Assembly: GCA_913054385.1 (NCBI GenBank)
Contig: CAJXIC010000001.1
Coordinates: forward strand, 1 to 42,692
DNA from: an uncultured Pseudomonadota bacterium
Lineage (GTDB): Bacteria; Myxococcota_A; UBA9160; UBA4427
Direction of reading: 5' to 3'
DNA length: 42,692 nt
Each line of letters starts with the position of its first letter. Positions within the stretch are counted from its first letter, which is position 1. The notes under the pieces were generated by a model. That model saw nothing but the letters and a program-made list of their open reading frames with translations, was not told the DNA's origin and ran no database searches. Positions 19,399 to 29,777 of the stretch are shown piece after piece. A program made the position numbers and the translations under genes.

Positions 19399-20973
19399 AT
19401 GAAATGGTGGATCCGACTCGCGATCGCGGCCCTCGTTCTGCTGCTCTTCGAACTCCTCTGGCTCGGACGCCTCGAGCGTGGCGGTCCGCCGCACGCGAAC
19501 GTCGATCTCGCTGGGGGAATCCCGGCGACCTTCACCCTGCCGCGACCTGCATCGGGCGAGGTCCCGATCTTCGGGCTTCCCGAACCCGCACCCCTGGGAT
19601 CGCGCCCCCCCGCCATCGTGCTGGTACACGGTTTCTCCGGCGACCGGATGGGGCTCTCGCCGCTGGCGCGTTCGATCGCCGAAGCCGGCTACGCGGTGCT
19701 GGCCATCGATGTGCGCGGCCATGGTGAAAATCGCAACTCGATGGGGCGCGGCACCGGCAACAACGACGGGCTCGTCGCGGACATCGGCCACGCTGTCGAC
19801 TTCTTGCGGACTTCGCCCCACGTCGATGGCTCGAGGATCAGCGTCGGCGGTCACTCGATGGGGGCTGGCGCGAGCCTGGCCTACGGCGGCCGCGATTCCG
19901 GTCTCGACGCGTTGATCCTGATCGCCGGAGGCGGTCCGTTATTGGGTCCGCAGCGACCGCCGAACGTGCTTCTGCTCTACGCCGAAGACGATCCCGATTT
20001 CATCAAGGCGGGCATGACGCGCGTCGCGGGCCAACTCTCGGGCGACGCGCAGCTGGGGATTGGTGAGAACGCCGGTGATTTCGCGAAGGGAACCCGGGTT
20101 CGCCTGGTCGAAATTCCGCAGACCGATCACCTGAGCATTTTGATCGACGACGTTACGGTGATGGAAACCGTTGCCTGGCTCGATTCGATCTCTGGTGTCG
20201 AGCGGGCTTCGAACGCGCGGATCGAGGACCCGAGACTGCGTGCGGTGCAGGTCGGCAACCTTGCCCTGACACTGTTGCTTCCCGGGCTGGGGATCGTTCT
20301 GGGGAGGCTGGCCCCGCGCGTCGCGCAGACCTCTTCGGTCCGCGCCGGCCGCCGAATCGGTCTCTTCGCAGCGGCGTTTCTGGTTGTGTTGCCGCTGTGC
20401 GCGGTCCCGGGCGCGGCCGAATTCCTGCCGCTGGCGGTGGCCGATTCGCTGGTACAACTCTTCGCCTACGCCGGTGTGGTGGTGCTTGCAATGCTGGCTT
20501 CCCGAGGCGACCTGGCCCTGTCCTCGAAGACCGGGCGCCCGCTCCTCGCGCTGGCGGTCGCGGGGCTGGGCTTTGCGGCGATCTACGCCTTCACCACTCC
20601 GCTGAACGTCGCCATGCACCGGCTGGCACTCGGCCCCGAGCGGGCGGTGGCCTTCGCCATGGCGACGCTGGGGCTCCTGCCCTTCTGTTTCGGCCAGGGG
20701 TTGTTGCTGCGCCGGGGGACGACGCTTCAGGCGACCCTTGCTTCCGTGGCGGGGCACGTCGTTCTGCTCGCTGCGCTGGTCGTCGGGATCGTTCTCGAAA
20801 TCCTTCCCGGTGTACTGGGCATCCTGCTGCCGATTCTGGGGGGCCTGCTCTTCAGCTTCGAACTCCTCGCCACCGGGATCTACGCGGCTTCGCGGAACAT
20901 CGCGACCATCGCGGTGATCGAGTCGCTGTGGCTGGCGTGGTTCTTTGCCGCGGTGCTGCCCTACGTGGGCTGA
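19399..20973 (+). CDS. Membrane-anchored alpha/beta hydrolase with C-terminal polytopic domain
   Basis: A 524-residue protein. An N-terminal signal anchor (IRLAIAALVLLLFELLW, 5-21) is followed by an alpha/beta hydrolase domain (about 40-260) containing VLVHGFSGDRMGLSPLA, the nucleophile elbow GGHSMGAG (S153), an acidic residue in YAEDDPDF (about 197-200) and H244 in TDHLSIL. After residue 270 there are about seven to eight hydrophobic helices to the C-terminus. The hydrolase is thus predicted outside the cytoplasm, tethered to a membrane domain of unknown type. Lipid, ester or envelope-polymer hydrolysis is plausible; no substrate can be named. The 3' end overlaps the convergent MFS gene by 13 bp. 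Confidence 0.8.
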   Translation: MKWWIRLAIAALVLLLFELLWLGRLERGGPPHANVDLAGGIPATFTLPRPASGEVPIFGLPEPAPLGSRPPAIVLVHGFSGDRMGLSPLARSIAEAGYAVLAIDVRGHGENRNSMGRGTGNNDGLVADIGHAVDFLRTSPHVDGSRISVGGHSMGAGASLAYGGRDSGLDALILIAGGGPLLGPQRPPNVLLLYAEDDPDFIKAGMTRVAGQLSGDAQLGIGENAGDFAKGTRVRLVEIPQTDHLSILIDDVTVMETVAWLDSISGVERASNARIEDPRLRAVQVGNLALTLLLPGLGIVLGRLAPRVAQTSSVRAGRRIGLFAAAFLVVLPLCAVPGAAEFLPLAVADSLVQLFAYAGVVVLAMLASRGDLALSSKTGRPLLALAVAGLGFAAIYAFTTPLNVAMHRLALGPERAVAFAMATLGLLPFCFGQGLLLRRGTTLQATLASVAGHVVLLAALVVGIVLEILPGVLGILLPILGGLLFSFELLATGIYAASRNIATIAVIESLWLAWFFAAVLPYVG

Positions 20974-22121
20974 GCGTCTGCCGCTGGGTGCTGCGCGCGC
21001 GCCATCGGGAGGGCAACGGCGGCGGCGAACAGGCACGCGAGTGCCAGCGCCGCGACTGCCGAACGCACACCGAAGGCTTCGGCGCCGACGCCCATCGCAA
21101 AGGGAATGACGAAACCGCCGAAGGATCCGGCGCCGACGGTGAGGCCGATGGCGGTGCCCCGCGCCGCTTTGAAGTGGCGGCCGGCGAGGGTCACCAGTGC
21201 CGGGAAGACGCCGGCGAGGATCAGGCCGCAGAGGCCGTACCAGAGGGCCATGCCGCCGAGTTGCAGGCCGGTGGCGATCAATAGAACGAGGGCGCCGCCG
21301 ACACCGGAAACGACGAAGAGGCGGGCCCGAAATTCGCGACGGGAAAAGAGCAGTGCCAGTCGCCCGAGGAGCAGCCCCAGCCAGAAAATCGAGATCGCGG
21401 TCTGACCGCTGGCGGGGGACTCGTGCAGCACTCCCGTGGCAAACGGAACCGCAAAGAGGGTGAGCCCCGCTTCGACGCCGATGTAGGCGAAGCTGATGGC
21501 GCAGAGGCCGAGCAGGATCGGATCGCCCAAACGAAGAGATTCGCGTGCTCCGGGCTCCTCGGAGCTAGCCCGGGTGTCGGGTGGTCGGGGGGCGAGGAAG
21601 CCCGCGACGAGTCCCCAGACGGCGAGTGCCAACATGAAGAGGCCGGTCGCCCGAAAGCCCGCGACAAAGCCACCGACCGAGGCCAGCAGGGCCACGAGCG
21701 GGGGGCCGACGACGGCGCCGAGGGTCGCGGCGGAGTGCAGAAAGGTCACCGGGCGCGAGGCGTGTTCGCCGTATTGCTCGACGACGACGGTGTTGAGGAG
21801 GGTTTCGAAAACACCGGCCCCGATCCCCGCAACGGCGACGTGGAGTATCGCGCGGGGGAAGGACATGCTGGCATCGACACTGCAAAGAGCGAGCCCGCCG
21901 AGCAGTGCGGCTGCACAGTAGACGGGCCGGCGCGGAAAGCGATCGACCAGCGGCCCCGCCGCGATGACTCCCGCGCCCAGGCCCAGGGATACGCAGGCCC
22001 CCACCAGTCCCACTTCTTCGAGATCAAAGCCGAGGCTCGTCGTCAGGTCCGAGTGGCTTGCACCCACGAGTACCAGCAGCATTCCGAAGACGAGGAAGGA
22101 ACAGAACCCGAGGGGAAGCAT
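20961..22121 (-). CDS. Major facilitator superfamily transporter
   Basis: A 386-residue protein with about 12 membrane helices. The loop 2-3 signature is GPLVDRFPRRPVY, and the sixth-to-seventh loop (APRPPDTRASSEEPGARESL) separates the two halves. The second half has IFWLGLLLGRLALLFSRREFRAR, the repeat of the loop motif. It lacks extra domains, so sugar/drug/organic anion export or uptake is all that can be said. It begins 6 nt after the sufT stop on the same strand with no own ribosome site, so it is likely translated from the SUF transcript. The 3' end overlaps the hydrolase gene by 13 bp on the opposite strand. Confidence 0.88.
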   Translation of the reverse strand: MLPLGFCSFLVFGMLLVLVGASHSDLTTSLGFDLEEVGLVGACVSLGLGAGVIAAGPLVDRFPRRPVYCAAALLGGLALCSVDASMSFPRAILHVAVAGIGAGVFETLLNTVVVEQYGEHASRPVTFLHSAATLGAVVGPPLVALLASVGGFVAGFRATGLFMLALAVWGLVAGFLAPRPPDTRASSEEPGARESLRLGDPILLGLCAISFAYIGVEAGLTLFAVPFATGVLHESPASGQTAISIFWLGLLLGRLALLFSRREFRARLFVVSGVGGALVLLIATGLQLGGMALWYGLCGLILAGVFPALVTLAGRHFKAARGTAIGLTVGAGSFGGFVIPFAMGVGAEAFGVRSAVAALALACLFAAAVALPMARAQHPAADAQPT

Positions 22122-22127
22122 CGACGC

Positions 22128-22466
22128 CTAGAAATTGAGCGTGAGCTTCGCGGCTTCGGACATCATGTCGGGATTCCAGGGCGGATCCCAGACGAGTTCG
22201 AGCGAGACGTCGCGGACCCCGTCGACCGCGCGAAGCTTTTCTTCGACTTCCTGGGGCAGGATCTCCGCCACCGGGCACATCGGGGAGGTCAGCGTCATCT
22301 TGATGTAGACCTTCGCTTCCTCGCGCACTTCTACTTCGTAGATGAGGCCGAGTTCATAGATGTCGACGGGGATCTCCGGGTCGTAGACCGTCTTCAGCGC
22401 TTCGACCAGCCGCGGGCGTATCGCGTCGGAGTCGGTTTCGCCCTCCGGGCGTAAAGTTTCGTCCAT
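22128..22466 (-). CDS. sufT: SufT-like DUF59/MIP18 family Fe-S assembly protein
   Basis: A 112-residue MIP18/DUF59 protein. The signatures DPEIPVDIYELGLIYEV and MTLTSPMCPVAEILPQEV (with the conserved Cys) are present, and the C-terminus WDPPWNPDMMSEAAK matches SufT. In other bacteria SufT helps Fe-S maturation and cluster transfer when demand is high. The ATG at 22466 is preceded by AAGGAGAC, an unusually good ribosome site for this cluster. It lies 83 nt after sufU and 6 nt before the MFS gene, all on the minus strand. Confidence 0.92.
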   Translation of the reverse strand: MDETLRPEGETDSDAIRPRLVEALKTVYDPEIPVDIYELGLIYEVEVREEAKVYIKMTLTSPMCPVAEILPQEVEEKLRAVDGVRDVSLELVWDPPWNPDMMSEAAKLTLNF

Positions 22467-22549
22467 GGTATTCGTCTCCTTGGGATCACTGGGGGCCGTG
22501 GCTTTCGGCGAGCGCCGGAAGAGCCCCGAGAGGGATCGTCGCGAGGGGC

Positions 22550-23005
22550 TCATTCGGTGACCGCGGTCTGGTCGGTCTGGTCGAGGGCCGCGCGAAGCGT
22601 GTGCCAGGCCAGCGTGGCGCACTTGACCCGCATCGGAAATTCGCGCACTCCCGAGAAGACCGCGAGCTTGCCGAGCGATTCCGGCGTGGCGCCTTCTTTG
22701 GGTGCTTTGGTGACCAGGTCGTGGAAGGCGTCGAAGACACGATCGACTTCCTCGCGTGATTGATTTTTTACGTACTCGGTCATGAGCGAGGCGGAGGCCC
22801 GGGAGATGGCGCACCCCGACCCTTCGAAGCCGATGTCGTCGATGCGTCCCGCAGCGTCGACGCGCAGGTAGACGTGTAGTTCATCCCCGCAGAGCGGGTT
22901 GTAGCCTTCGGCGTCGCGATTCGAGTCCGCCGGCACACCAAAGTTTCGGGGACTCTTGTTGTGGTCCAGGATGGTGGACTGGTAGAGATCGCGCAGGTCG
23001 TCCAT
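22550..23005 (-). CDS. sufU: SufU-type iron-sulfur assembly protein
   Basis: A 151-residue IscU-like protein. Zinc/cluster ligands are C39 and D41 (NPLCGDE), C65 (GSGCAISRAS) and C129 (VKCATLAWHTL), with the SufU-type insertion between 65 and 129. In Gram-positive SUF systems SufU accepts sulfur from SufS by swapping its zinc ligand. Here it replaces SufE, since none is seen. The ATG shares one base with the sufS stop (TGATG), so the two are translationally coupled. Confidence 0.95.
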   Translation of the reverse strand: MDDLRDLYQSTILDHNKSPRNFGVPADSNRDAEGYNPLCGDELHVYLRVDAAGRIDDIGFEGSGCAISRASASLMTEYVKNQSREEVDRVFDAFHDLVTKAPKEGATPESLGKLAVFSGVREFPMRVKCATLAWHTLRAALDQTDQTAVTE

Positions 23006-24258
23006 CAACTGAAGATCTCCCGGGTGGTCTCGAGCGCAGAGACGAGGGCATCGATGTCGCTGCGATCGCTGTAGAGGGCGAGTGAGGCCCGCGCCATGGC
23101 CGGCACACCGTAGAATTTCATCAGCGGCTGGGCGCAGTGGTGCCCCGCACGGATGGCGACGCCTTCGCGGTCGAGGATGGTGGCGATGTCGTGGGGGTGC
23201 GCGCAGTCGAGGGAAAACGACAGCACGCCGACCTTCTCGGGGTCGCTCCCGAAAATGTGCAGCCCCGGGATCGCCTCCAGCGCTTCGCTGGCGTAGCGGA
23301 GTAGCTCGCATTCGAAGGCGGCGGCGGCTTCGCGGTCGATTTCCTCGAGCCAGTCGAGCGCGGCGCCCATCCCGATCACGCCGGCCACGTCGGGAGTGCC
23401 CGCCTCGAAGCGTTGGGGAGCGTCGGCGTAGGTCGTACCCTCGAAGGACACGCTGCGGATCATCGAGCCGCCCCCCTGGTAGGGAGGCATCGCGTCCAGC
23501 AGATCGCGCCGCCCCCAGAGCACGCCGGTTCCGGTCGGGCCGAAGACCTTGTGGGCGGAGAAGGCGTAGAAGTCGCAGCCGATTGCCAGGACGTCGACAC
23601 TTCCGTGGGGCACGGCCTGGGCTCCGTCGACCAGGCTGGTGATGCCGCGCGAACGCGCGAGTTGGCAGAGCGCGGCGACCGGGAGGCGCGTCCCCAGTGC
23701 GTTCGAAACGTGCGCCAGCGCGACGAGCTTCGTTCGGGGACCCAGCAGCGCCTCGAAGGCATCGACTTCGACGCACCCGTCGAGCCCGATGGGGGCGACC
23801 CGAAGCCGCGCCCCGGTGCGCTCGCAGAGGAGTTGCCAGGGGACGATGTTCGAGTGGTGTTCGAGCTGGGTGACGACGATCTCGTCGCCAGCGGAGACGT
23901 TCTGTCCCCCCCAGCTCGTGGCGACGAGGTTGATGGCTTCGGTGGTTCCTCTTGTGAAGACGACTTCGCGCGGGTCGCTCGTATGGAGCAGCCGACAGAC
24001 CTTCTCGCGGACGGCCTCGAAACGCTGGGTCGATCGCACCGAGAGGGCGTAGACGCCGCGGTGGACGCTCGCGTATTCGCGGGTGTAGAAGTCCTCGAGT
24101 GCATCGATCACCGCCTGGGGCTTCTGGGCCGTGGCCGCGCTGTCGAGATAGGTGAGGGTCCGCCCGGGACCGTCGTCCGCCAGTACCGGGAACTGCGCAC
24201 GCACCGCAGCGACATCGAAGCGATCGGCCGGCAGCGCGTCGTGGTTGGCAACGCTCAC
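23005..24258 (-). CDS. sufS: Cysteine desulfurase SufS (group II)
   Basis: A 417-residue PLP enzyme that transfers sulfur from cysteine to a persulfide and on to the Fe-S scaffold. PLP lysine is K237 (FSAHKVFGPTG) and the catalytic cysteine is C375 in RAGHHCAQPLM, the group II spacing. His134/135 (QLEHHSN) and the FTRGTTEAINLV segment are conserved. The GTG start overlaps the sufD stop by 4 nt (GTGA); the open frame upstream belongs to sufD's shadow. It feeds SufU, encoded next, and then the SufBCD scaffold. Confidence 0.97.
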   Translation of the reverse strand: MSVANHDALPADRFDVAAVRAQFPVLADDGPGRTLTYLDSAATAQKPQAVIDALEDFYTREYASVHRGVYALSVRSTQRFEAVREKVCRLLHTSDPREVVFTRGTTEAINLVATSWGGQNVSAGDEIVVTQLEHHSNIVPWQLLCERTGARLRVAPIGLDGCVEVDAFEALLGPRTKLVALAHVSNALGTRLPVAALCQLARSRGITSLVDGAQAVPHGSVDVLAIGCDFYAFSAHKVFGPTGTGVLWGRRDLLDAMPPYQGGGSMIRSVSFEGTTYADAPQRFEAGTPDVAGVIGMGAALDWLEEIDREAAAAFECELLRYASEALEAIPGLHIFGSDPEKVGVLSFSLDCAHPHDIATILDREGVAIRAGHHCAQPLMKFYGVPAMARASLALYSDRSDIDALVSALETTREIFS

Positions 24259-25553
24259 GACGCTTCGCCAGTCGTCCAGAGGCGCGCGGTGATCAAGGCA
24301 AGCAGGGCGTCCCGCAAGCCCTGGTCGGGGACGGCATCGACGATTTCGGCGGCGAAGGCCTGGCCCAGCATCGTGCGCGCGTGTTCGGTTCCGACGCCGC
24401 GCGAGCGCAGGTAGAAGATCGCTTCTTCGTCGAGCCGACCGACGGTCGAGCCGTGGCTGCACTTTACGTCGTCCGCGCGAATCTCGAGCTGCGGGCGGCT
24501 GTTGACCTCGGCGCCCGCGCCGAGCAGGAGGTTCGGGTTCTGCTGCCGGGCGTCGGTCTTCTGGGCATCCGGGGCAACGATCACCCGACCGCGGAAGACC
24601 CCGTGCGAGGAACCCGCGAGAATCCCCTTGTAGAGTTCGGCACTCGTTCCGTGCGGGGCTTCGTGACAGACCTCGGTGTAGTTGTCGATCCTCTCGCGAT
24701 CCGTCCCCAGGTACAGGCCGTTCATCCGGCACTCGGCTCCCTCGGCGACGAGCCGAACCTGAAGATCGTTTCGCACCAGGTTCCCGCCCAGGCAGAGGGT
24801 GTGGGTCGCGAGGCGCGCGTCCCGATCAACCCTCGCGGCGAGGTTGGAAACGTGAAAGGTCGGGCTCGTCTCGCGCTGGCAGAGAACGAAATCGAGGTTT
24901 GCACCCGGGCCCACTTCGATCTCGGTGACGGCGTTGCAGAAGGAGACCTCCGGGCTCGCCGAGACGAAATCGGCCACCACGGTGGCCCGACTCGATGCCC
25001 GCGCGCCCACCAGAATTCGCGGATGGTGCACGCGCCGGGCTCCGGGGGTCGCCACAAAAATCAGGTGGATCGGCTTTTCGAGGGTGACGTTCTGGGGCAC
25101 TTCGATCCGGGCTGCGTCGCAAAGGAAAGCGGTGTTCAGCGCTGCAAAGGGGTGCAGCTTGGGGTCGACGAGTTCGCCGAGCGGGCCGGGGCGCCCCGTG
25201 GATCCGCCCGCCCACGAGACGGAGAGACTCGTCGCCACTTCGGGGAGTGTTCGGGAAAGATCGGGGGCGAAGCGGCCGTCGACGAACACGAGGGTCGCTG
25301 CGGTTTCGCCGAATGCCGCGCCGTTGACTGCGCGAGTGACGGAGGCGTCTTCCCCTGCATCGCTGCCGAGTTCGAACGTGGTCTCGGCGATGGCGGAGAC
25401 GTTGGTATAGCGCCAGGCCTCCTGGCGCCGGGTCGGAAAGCCCGCCGCCTCGAAGTGCTGGAACGCTTCCCGGCGCAGGTCCCCCAGCCAGGCGGGCGCT
25501 GCCGCATCCGGCACCAGCGCCTCGAAGGCTTCCCGGAAACCGAGGGTGCTCAT
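24255..25553 (-). CDS. sufD: Fe-S assembly scaffold protein SufD
   Basis: A 432-residue beta-helix protein pairing with SufB in the SufBC2D scaffold. The N-terminal RRQEAWRYTNVSAIA and the C-terminal QLEIRADDVKCSHGSTVGRLDEEAIFYLRSRG are SufD hallmarks; SufD proteins typically have this CSHG with an acidic residue and lack the full set of SufB ligands. The core has the LYLGTDRERIDNYTEVCH repeat region. It starts in an ATGA overlap with sufC. The length equals E. coli SufD (423) plus a short tail. Confidence 0.95.
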   Translation of the reverse strand: MSTLGFREAFEALVPDAAAPAWLGDLRREAFQHFEAAGFPTRRQEAWRYTNVSAIAETTFELGSDAGEDASVTRAVNGAAFGETAATLVFVDGRFAPDLSRTLPEVATSLSVSWAGGSTGRPGPLGELVDPKLHPFAALNTAFLCDAARIEVPQNVTLEKPIHLIFVATPGARRVHHPRILVGARASSRATVVADFVSASPEVSFCNAVTEIEVGPGANLDFVLCQRETSPTFHVSNLAARVDRDARLATHTLCLGGNLVRNDLQVRLVAEGAECRMNGLYLGTDRERIDNYTEVCHEAPHGTSAELYKGILAGSSHGVFRGRVIVAPDAQKTDARQQNPNLLLGAGAEVNSRPQLEIRADDVKCSHGSTVGRLDEEAIFYLRSRGVGTEHARTMLGQAFAAEIVDAVPDQGLRDALLALITARLWTTGEAS

Positions 25554-26319
25554 GCGGGCGCCGCCCCGGCTGCCTCTTCGAGCCAGCCGTAGCCCTTCTC
25601 TTCGAGCTCAAGGGCGAGCGAGCGGTCGCCGCTGCGCACGATCCGACCGTCGGAGAGGACGTGGACGACGTCGGGAATGATCGAATCGAGGAGACGCTGG
25701 TAGTGGGTGATCACGAGCATTCCCCGTTCGGGGGAGCGCAGCGAATTCACTCCCTCGGCCACGCAGCGCAGGGCGTCGATGTCGAGACCCGAGTCGGTTT
25801 CGTCGAGCACGGCGAGCTTCGGCTCGAGCAGCAGCATCTGGAGCACTTCGTTGCGCTTCTTCTCCCCGCCGGAGAAGCCCTCGTTGATCGACCGCTTCAT
25901 CAGATCTTCGGGCATCTCGACCTGCGCCATCTTCTCGCGGCAGAGGGCCAGAAAGTCGAAGGCGTCGACTTCGGGTTGGCCCTGATGCCGGCGGATGGCA
26001 TTTAGTGCCGTGCGCAGGAAGTGGTTGTTCGGCACTCCGGGAATCTCGACGGGGTACTGGAAGGCCATGAAGATGCCCTCCCGGGCGCGAATCTCCGGCT
26101 GCAGCGCCAGCAGGTCCTTGCCCTCGAAGAGGATCTCGCCGCTCGTTACCGAGAAGGAGGGGCGCCCGCAGAGAACGCTGGCGAGTGTGCTCTTGCCGGA
26201 GCCGTTGGGGCCCATCAGCGCGTGGACTTCGCCGGCGTGCAGCGTGAGGTTCACGCCCTTCAGGATCGGGGTCTCTCCGGCGTTCGCATGGACGTCGCGG
26301 AGTTCGAGCAGCGGCGTCG

Positions 26320-26323
<4 letters not shown>
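25550..26323 (-). CDS. sufC: SUF system ABC-type ATPase SufC
   Basis: A 257-residue ATPase that drives conformational change in the SufBCD scaffold. Walker [10 protein letters not shown] (about 38-46), the signature [11 protein letters not shown] and Walker [17 protein letters not shown] with the H-loop ITHYQRLLD are all intact. There is no membrane partner, as expected for SufC. It begins in the sufB stop (ATGA) and ends in the sufD start (ATGA). Confidence 0.97.
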
Positions 26324-27779
<1,456 letters not shown>

Positions 27780-27783
<4 letters not shown>

Positions 27784-28298
27784 TGAGAGGTGTCCAGTCG
27801 GGCCGATGCGACGTGCTGCGGCTGACTACGGGCACCGGGTTCAAAGACCGGGTCGCGCCCGAGGATTTCGAGAGGCGAGGTGCTGGCGCTGAAACACGGG
27901 TCGGCGAGGTCCGCGAGGGTCACTTGCGACAGCGCGCGCTTGACCACCCGGTTGATTACAAACCAGGGGCCGCGCACCGGGCAGCCGGCTTCGTGTTCGC
28001 AGATGTGCGGGCCGAGGTTGCACTCGGTGAGGGCGACCGGGCCCTCGAGTGCCGTCACCATTTCGGAGACGCTGATCTCGCCGGGCGCGCGCACCAGGCT
28101 GTAGCCGCCCTTTGGACCCCGCTGCGATTCGAGCAGGCCGCGGCGGGCCAGGGCCTTTAGCACCTTGCTCACCATCGGAAGCGGCAGGTCGACTTCAGCG
28201 GCGACCTCCCGGGCCGCGTGCGGAGCGTCGCCGCCGTGGCGCGCGAGGTGCGCCAGCAGCACGATGCCGTAGTCGGTGATCTTCGAGAGTCGAATCAT
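27780..28298 (-). CDS. sufR: Rrf2-family SUF operon regulator
   Basis: A 172-residue winged-helix regulator with a predicted Fe-S cluster. The HTH is around residues 27-50 ([21 protein letters not shown]), the beta wing is [13 protein letters not shown], and the cysteines C93, C100 and C106 (spacing x6, x5) sit where IscR-type regulators bind [2Fe-2S] or [4Fe-4S]. The spacing is close but not identical to IscR (x5, x5). The C-terminal tail of about 40 residues is longer than usual and may be disordered. It leads the operon, so it most likely represses the SUF genes through the palindrome at 28373 and is relieved when clusters are lost. The symbol sufR denotes function by analogy, not cyanobacterial SufR. 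Confidence 0.85.
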
Positions 28299-28369
28299 CG
28301 TTCACGCCTCGGGGTCTGGTCCGCGCTGAAGATGCGCGCGCGGCAGGGCCGCGCGGTGGTCGCAGCGGA

Positions 28370-28399
28370 GGTATAGAGGACTGCTCCAGTCCGATACAA
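28370..28399 (-). promoter_or_regulatory. SUF promoter with IscR type-1-like operator in the spacer
   Basis: On the minus strand TTGTAT (28394-28399) and TATACC (28370-28375) are 18 bp apart (17 to CTATAC). The spacer holds GTA-TCG-GACT-N5-AGTC-CTC-TAT at 28373-28397; on plus it reads ATA-GAG-GACT-N5-AGTC-CGA-TAC. This matches the E. coli IscR type-1 pattern in the GACT-N5-AGTC core and the outer ATA/TAT arms. It lies about 75 nt before the regulator start. A similar half site occurs 20 nt further upstream. Confidence 0.6.
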
Positions 28400-28493
28400 A
28401 TCGTACCACAGCAGTCCGATTAAATCGGGCCTGGGGGCCGTCCCTTGCGCTCTGGAGCGAACCCCCCGGGGGTGGAATCCGCTCTGCGGCGGC

Positions 28494-29777
28494 CTAAGCC
28501 CGTGTGCTCCGAAGGCCCCGGGGAGAGAGGCCTGCCAGCAGCGGTCCCCCATCCGGGTGCCAACCGAAGGGCGGCGCCTGCATCCCACCGGCTGCCACCA
28601 CGCGCGAGGCGCCGGCGGCCCTGAGTTTGGCTTCGAAATCGGGGGAGTCGCCCGCTGTGTCGATCGCGACCCCGTCGACCGACACCGCAGCCAGGTGGGA
28701 CCCGAGCGGGAGCAGGGCCACCCGTGCCTCGTCTGGGGTCGCCACCCGATACACCCGCACGAATCGGTGTAGCGGTGTGCTGCGCCAGTCGCTCGCTGGC
28801 TCGAGGACCACGGTAAAGGCGTCGTCGTCGGGAGCCATGAGCGCCACCTCCTGCCCGGCGGCCGCGCGGAACCTCGCCTCGTCGCGCGCATCGCGGATCG
28901 CTGCCTCTACGCCGGCGCCGATTCGGCCGCGCGGCCAGCGCGCTTCGAGACTGCGGAGTGCCTCGGCGAGGGCACGCGCCACGGCTTCCACGCGGGAGCG
29001 GTCGCCCACCGCGTAGACCGCTGCCGTCGACAGGCAGCCGAGTTGGTCCCAGAGAGCGACATCCCGGGCGGCGCGCTCCGCCCAATCTTCCGCCTCAACG
29101 TCTGCTCCGACGATCGCCAACGAGAGGCGGTGGCCATGACCGACGAAGCGTTGCCCGCTGGGTGTTCTCTCGCGAATTCGCTCCAATGTTGCGTCGCTTC
29201 CCGAAGCCACGAGGCAGGGAAGCTGGACGAAGGCATCAATGGCCGGGGCGTCGTCGGATGCGAAATCGCAGATCTCGATACAACGTGCGAGCAGGGGATG
29301 GAACTTCGCCAGGCTTCGGGCGAAGAGCTTCGGGGTCACGCGGTCGCGCCCTGCGGGTTTCACCAACACGGGCGATCCGAGCAGCAGCGGGAGTAGCAGC
29401 GCCTGCAGCGTTGGCATGGGGATCGATCCCGCGAGGATGCAGCCGGTCAGGGGGAAAGCCGACAGTGGTGAAGCAGCCCTCGAATCGAGGTTCGCGGGGT
29501 CCCCTACTTCGTTCTCGATCAGAGCTGCGAGGGCGCTGCCGTTCCAGTCCTCGAGCGCCAGGCGTAGCCCCGCCCGGATGGTCTCCGGGTGAAAGCCCGC
29601 GTGCGATGCGAGCTGCTCCGTGCACGCGGACTGGAAGGCTCCGAGTGGATCCGCGAGTGCGTCGAGTAGCTGCTGTAGGGCCGCAATGCGCTCCGCTGCG
29701 GGAAGCCTTCGCAGTTCCTGCCCGGCTTCCTGCAGGCGGAGCTGGGCTGCCCGGATGTCGGCGGCCTGGGCGCTCAC
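28494..29777 (-). CDS. luxC-like: LuxC-like acyl-CoA/acyl-protein reductase
   Basis: A 427-residue protein of the LuxC acyl-CoA reductase family (PF05893), which reduces an enzyme-bound or CoA-linked fatty acyl group to an aldehyde with NADPH. The N-terminus is helical; the dehydrogenase core contains GCILAGSIPMPTLQALLLPL and LGSPVLVKPAGRDRVTP. The likely catalytic cysteine is C248 in LWDQLGCLSTAAVY, corresponding to the acylated Cys of Vibrio LuxC. The length is a little shorter than Vibrio LuxC (about 480). The start is a GTG overlapping the LuxE stop (GTGA). No luxAB, luxD or flavin oxidoreductase is nearby, so bioluminescence is unlikely. Confidence 0.88.
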   Translation of the reverse strand: MSAQAADIRAAQLRLQEAGQELRRLPAAERIAALQQLLDALADPLGAFQSACTEQLASHAGFHPETIRAGLRLALEDWNGSALAALIENEVGDPANLDSRAASPLSAFPLTGCILAGSIPMPTLQALLLPLLLGSPVLVKPAGRDRVTPKLFARSLAKFHPLLARCIEICDFASDDAPAIDAFVQLPCLVASGSDATLERIRERTPSGQRFVGHGHRLSLAIVGADVEAEDWAERAARDVALWDQLGCLSTAAVYAVGDRSRVEAVARALAEALRSLEARWPRGRIGAGVEAAIRDARDEARFRAAAGQEVALMAPDDDAFTVVLEPASDWRSTPLHRFVRVYRVATPDEARVALLPLGSHLAAVSVDGVAIDTAGDSPDFEAKLRAAGASRVVAAGGMQAPPFGWHPDGGPLLAGLSPRGLRSTRA

